NCBI RefSeq assembly: GCF_008973715.1
Contig: NZ_WBOL01000001.1
Location: 186,001 to 250,000 of the forward strand
Length of the DNA: 64,000 nt
Reading direction: 5' to 3'
DNA from: Nitrincola schmidtii
GTDB taxonomy: Bacteria > Pseudomonadota > Gammaproteobacteria > Pseudomonadales > Balneatricaceae
Numbering within the stretch: the first letter of the stretch is position 1; each line of letters opens with the position of its first letter. Below the pieces are notes generated by a model. It did no database searches and was not told where the DNA came from. It saw nothing but the letters and a program-made list of their open reading frames with translations. The position numbers and the translations under genes are program-made. Of the stretch, positions 62,590 to 64,000 are shown one piece after another.

Positions 62590-63642
62590 ATGAAAAAAAT
62601 CTCTACCGCCCTTCTTTCCGGCGTATTTGCCGCGTCTGTTGTTTTAGCGAGTCAAACGCATGCGTGTACACGCATGGTTTATCACGGTCCCGATGATATG
62701 GTCATTACCGGTCGAAGTATGGATTTTTCCTTAGATATCCCAGCTAATATCTGGGCTTTTCCCCAAGGTATGCAGCGCGAAGGTATGGTCGGTGCTAATT
62801 CGGTTGAGTGGACGTCGAAATATGGCAGCGTGATTACCAGCTCATGGGATATCGCCACGACGGATGGTATGAATGAAAAAGGCTTAGTCGCCAATTTATT
62901 GTGGCTGGTGGAGTCAGAATATCCAGCCTTTGAAAAAGATGGAGACCGTCCAGGCATTGCGGTGTCTTTATGGGCTCAGTTCGCCTTGGATAATTTTGCC
63001 ACCGTTGAGGAGGCGGTCAATTTCTTTAAGGACGAACCTTTTGCCGTAGTATCTGACTACATACCTGGCACTAATAAGTTTACCACTGTGCATCTGTCTA
63101 TGTCGGACAGCTCCGGTGACAGCGCCATCCTGGAATACATTGAAGGAAAGTTAGTGATTCACCATAACCGTGACTATCAGGTGATGACTAATGACCCACC
63201 GTTTGAGCAACAGTTAGCCATTAAAGGTTATTGGGAAGGCATTCCCGGTACGATTTTCTTACCGGGCAGTAATCGCGCTCAAGACCGTTTTGTCAGAGCG
63301 TCGTATTATATTGATCGTATTCCACAAACCAGTGACCCTCGTATTGCTGCTGCCAGTGTGATGAGTATCGTACGCAATGTCTCTGTACCTTATGGAATTT
63401 CTGCTGAAGACCAACCTCACCTATCCAATACACGCTGGCGTGTTGTTTCTGATCAGAAAAATCGTATTTATTACTACGAAAATGTTCTTACACCCAATGC
63501 CATCTGGGTTGATTTTAACAACATTAATTTTAGTGAAGGGGCAAGCGTTAAGAAATTGGCGTTAGCGGAAGAACAGATCTATGCAGGTGAGGCGAGCCAA
63601 TACTTTGTTGAATCTGAACCTTTCCAATTTATGGGCCTGTAA
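62590..63642 (+). CDS. Linear amide C-N hydrolase (penicillin V acylase/choloylglycine hydrolase family)
   Basis: 350 residues. The signal peptide ends THA and the mature chain begins with Cys (HAC/TRMVYHG), the N-terminal nucleophile of this Ntn-hydrolase family. TGRSMDFSLDIPANIWAFP and WTSKYGSVITSSWDI follow. The family cleaves amides such as penicillin V or acyl-homoserine lactones, so quorum quenching is possible. ATG 62590 follows GAGG and gives a clean signal peptide, unlike a start five codons earlier. Confidence 0.87.
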   Translation: MKKISTALLSGVFAASVVLASQTHACTRMVYHGPDDMVITGRSMDFSLDIPANIWAFPQGMQREGMVGANSVEWTSKYGSVITSSWDIATTDGMNEKGLVANLLWLVESEYPAFEKDGDRPGIAVSLWAQFALDNFATVEEAVNFFKDEPFAVVSDYIPGTNKFTTVHLSMSDSSGDSAILEYIEGKLVIHHNRDYQVMTNDPPFEQQLAIKGYWEGIPGTIFLPGSNRAQDRFVRASYYIDRIPQTSDPRIAAASVMSIVRNVSVPYGISAEDQPHLSNTRWRVVSDQKNRIYYYENVLTPNAIWVDFNNINFSEGASVKKLALAEEQIYAGEASQYFVESEPFQFMGL

Positions 63643-63708
63643 AAACGTATCAGCGGATCTGCAATACAGGTTACAATAGCGCGACATGACAAAAATAGGA
63701 CGATCTCA

Positions 63709-64000
63709 ATGACTGCCACAGGTTTGATTACAGAAGCTGAACTCGATCAGCTAGAAGCTTTTCTATTTTCATCAGCGGTTTCGGAGGATTCTTTAGATCT
63801 GATTGGAACACATGGATTGTTATGCGCGCTAAATATCAGTCCAACGAAAGTGCCTGAACAAGAATGGCTGGATCTGTTATTTGACTCAGAGCCTAAGTGG
63901 GAATCAGCAGAGCAAAAGGAACTGATCATCGGTCTATTGCGCAAACTGCACTTTACCATTGGTCAAGATCTGTACAATGATCAGGAAACCCTACTTCCTT
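63709..64000 (+). CDS. UPF0149 family protein (3' end outside window)
   Basis: 97 codons visible. LITEAELDQLEAFLFSSAVSEDSLDLIGTHGLLCAL and PTKVPEQEWLDLLFD fit the YgfB/YecA-type UPF0149 family. GLLRKLHFTIGQDLYND is also in the right place. The start ATG at 63709 has AGGA upstream. A C-terminal SEC-C zinc motif, if present, is not visible. Confidence 0.82.
   Translation, partial: MTATGLITEAELDQLEAFLFSSAVSEDSLDLIGTHGLLCALNISPTKVPEQEWLDLLFDSEPKWESAEQKELIIGLLRKLHFTIGQDLYNDQETLLP

Noticed and set aside
1-64000. tRNA, rRNA, prophage or integrative elements
   Set aside because: I looked for tRNA-like cloverleafs beside hairpins and for transposase or integrase motifs and found none that I could support. 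The only sign of rearrangement is the junction near 42735.

Overview
The window reads as a chromosomal segment of a marine-type gammaproteobacterium. The gene set (pdxB, epmC, ttcA, recQ, yqaA, a yeeN-type YebC protein, cydABX, SCO1/PCuAC, a phasin, a bacterial alternative oxidase, flavocytochrome c sulfide dehydrogenase and a periplasmic formate dehydrogenase) and the moderate base composition fit the Oceanospirillales/Oceanospirillaceae best. That placement is an inference from gene content, not a proof. I saw no rRNA, tRNA, CRISPR array or intact insertion sequence.

Layout. 1-5.9 kb (minus strand): molybdopterin synthesis and metal insertion (moaE partial, a moaC-moaD fusion, moeA, mobB, mobA) followed by a tungstate ABC transporter (tupC, tupB, tupA). 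6.2-9.7 kb (plus): a sigma-54 response regulator and its sensor kinase. 9.7-11.7 kb (minus): a second moeA, moaB and a DUF1244 gene. 11.9-20.4 kb (minus): a Tat-exported formate dehydrogenase (fdhABC, a small Tat protein, a TorD-type chaperone, a multi-cluster ferredoxin) and DUF3306/DUF3305 accessory genes. 20.7-22.5 kb (plus): fdhD and a one-component HTH/solute-binding regulator. Four sequences with the -24/-12 pattern of sigma-54 promoters lie in front of tupA, the fdh operon, DUF3305 and fdhD. Each is accompanied by a GGGACA-N3-TGTCCC-like inverted repeat. I propose that the adjacent two-component system controls tungstate uptake and formate oxidation as one regulon. This is the most interesting feature of the window.

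22.6-30.8 kb: phasin, PilZ protein, pdxB, a small WGR-like protein with an orphan trpB, the DUF883/YqjE/YqjK trio, SCO1 and PCuAC copper delivery proteins, epmC and a lipoprotein. 30.9-35.8 kb: a sulfur oxidation cluster (cytochrome c, FccB, YeeE/YedE transporter, a fused SoxY-SoxZ-like carrier) next to a sigma-54 activator with a cysteine-rich PAS domain. 36-43 kb: a stress and signalling stretch (CsbD, BON-domain proteins, an uncalled DUF3309 gene, a Crp-PAS regulator, a CheB-CheR-PAS fusion). It ends in a junction where two 5'-truncated genes, an adhesin tail and a GGDEF tail, meet head to head.

43-64 kb: cydABX, a MotA/OmpA-like pair, a DadA-like oxidoreductase, a YebC/YeeN protein, ttcA, a putative membrane metalloprotease, yqaA, recQ, an ammonium-transporter/chemoreceptor fusion, a GNAT acetyltransferase, a Cache-PAS-GGDEF protein, alternative oxidase, a monooxygenase-fold protein with a methyltransferase, an outer-membrane protein, an Ntn-hydrolase, and the start of a UPF0149 gene cut by the window edge.
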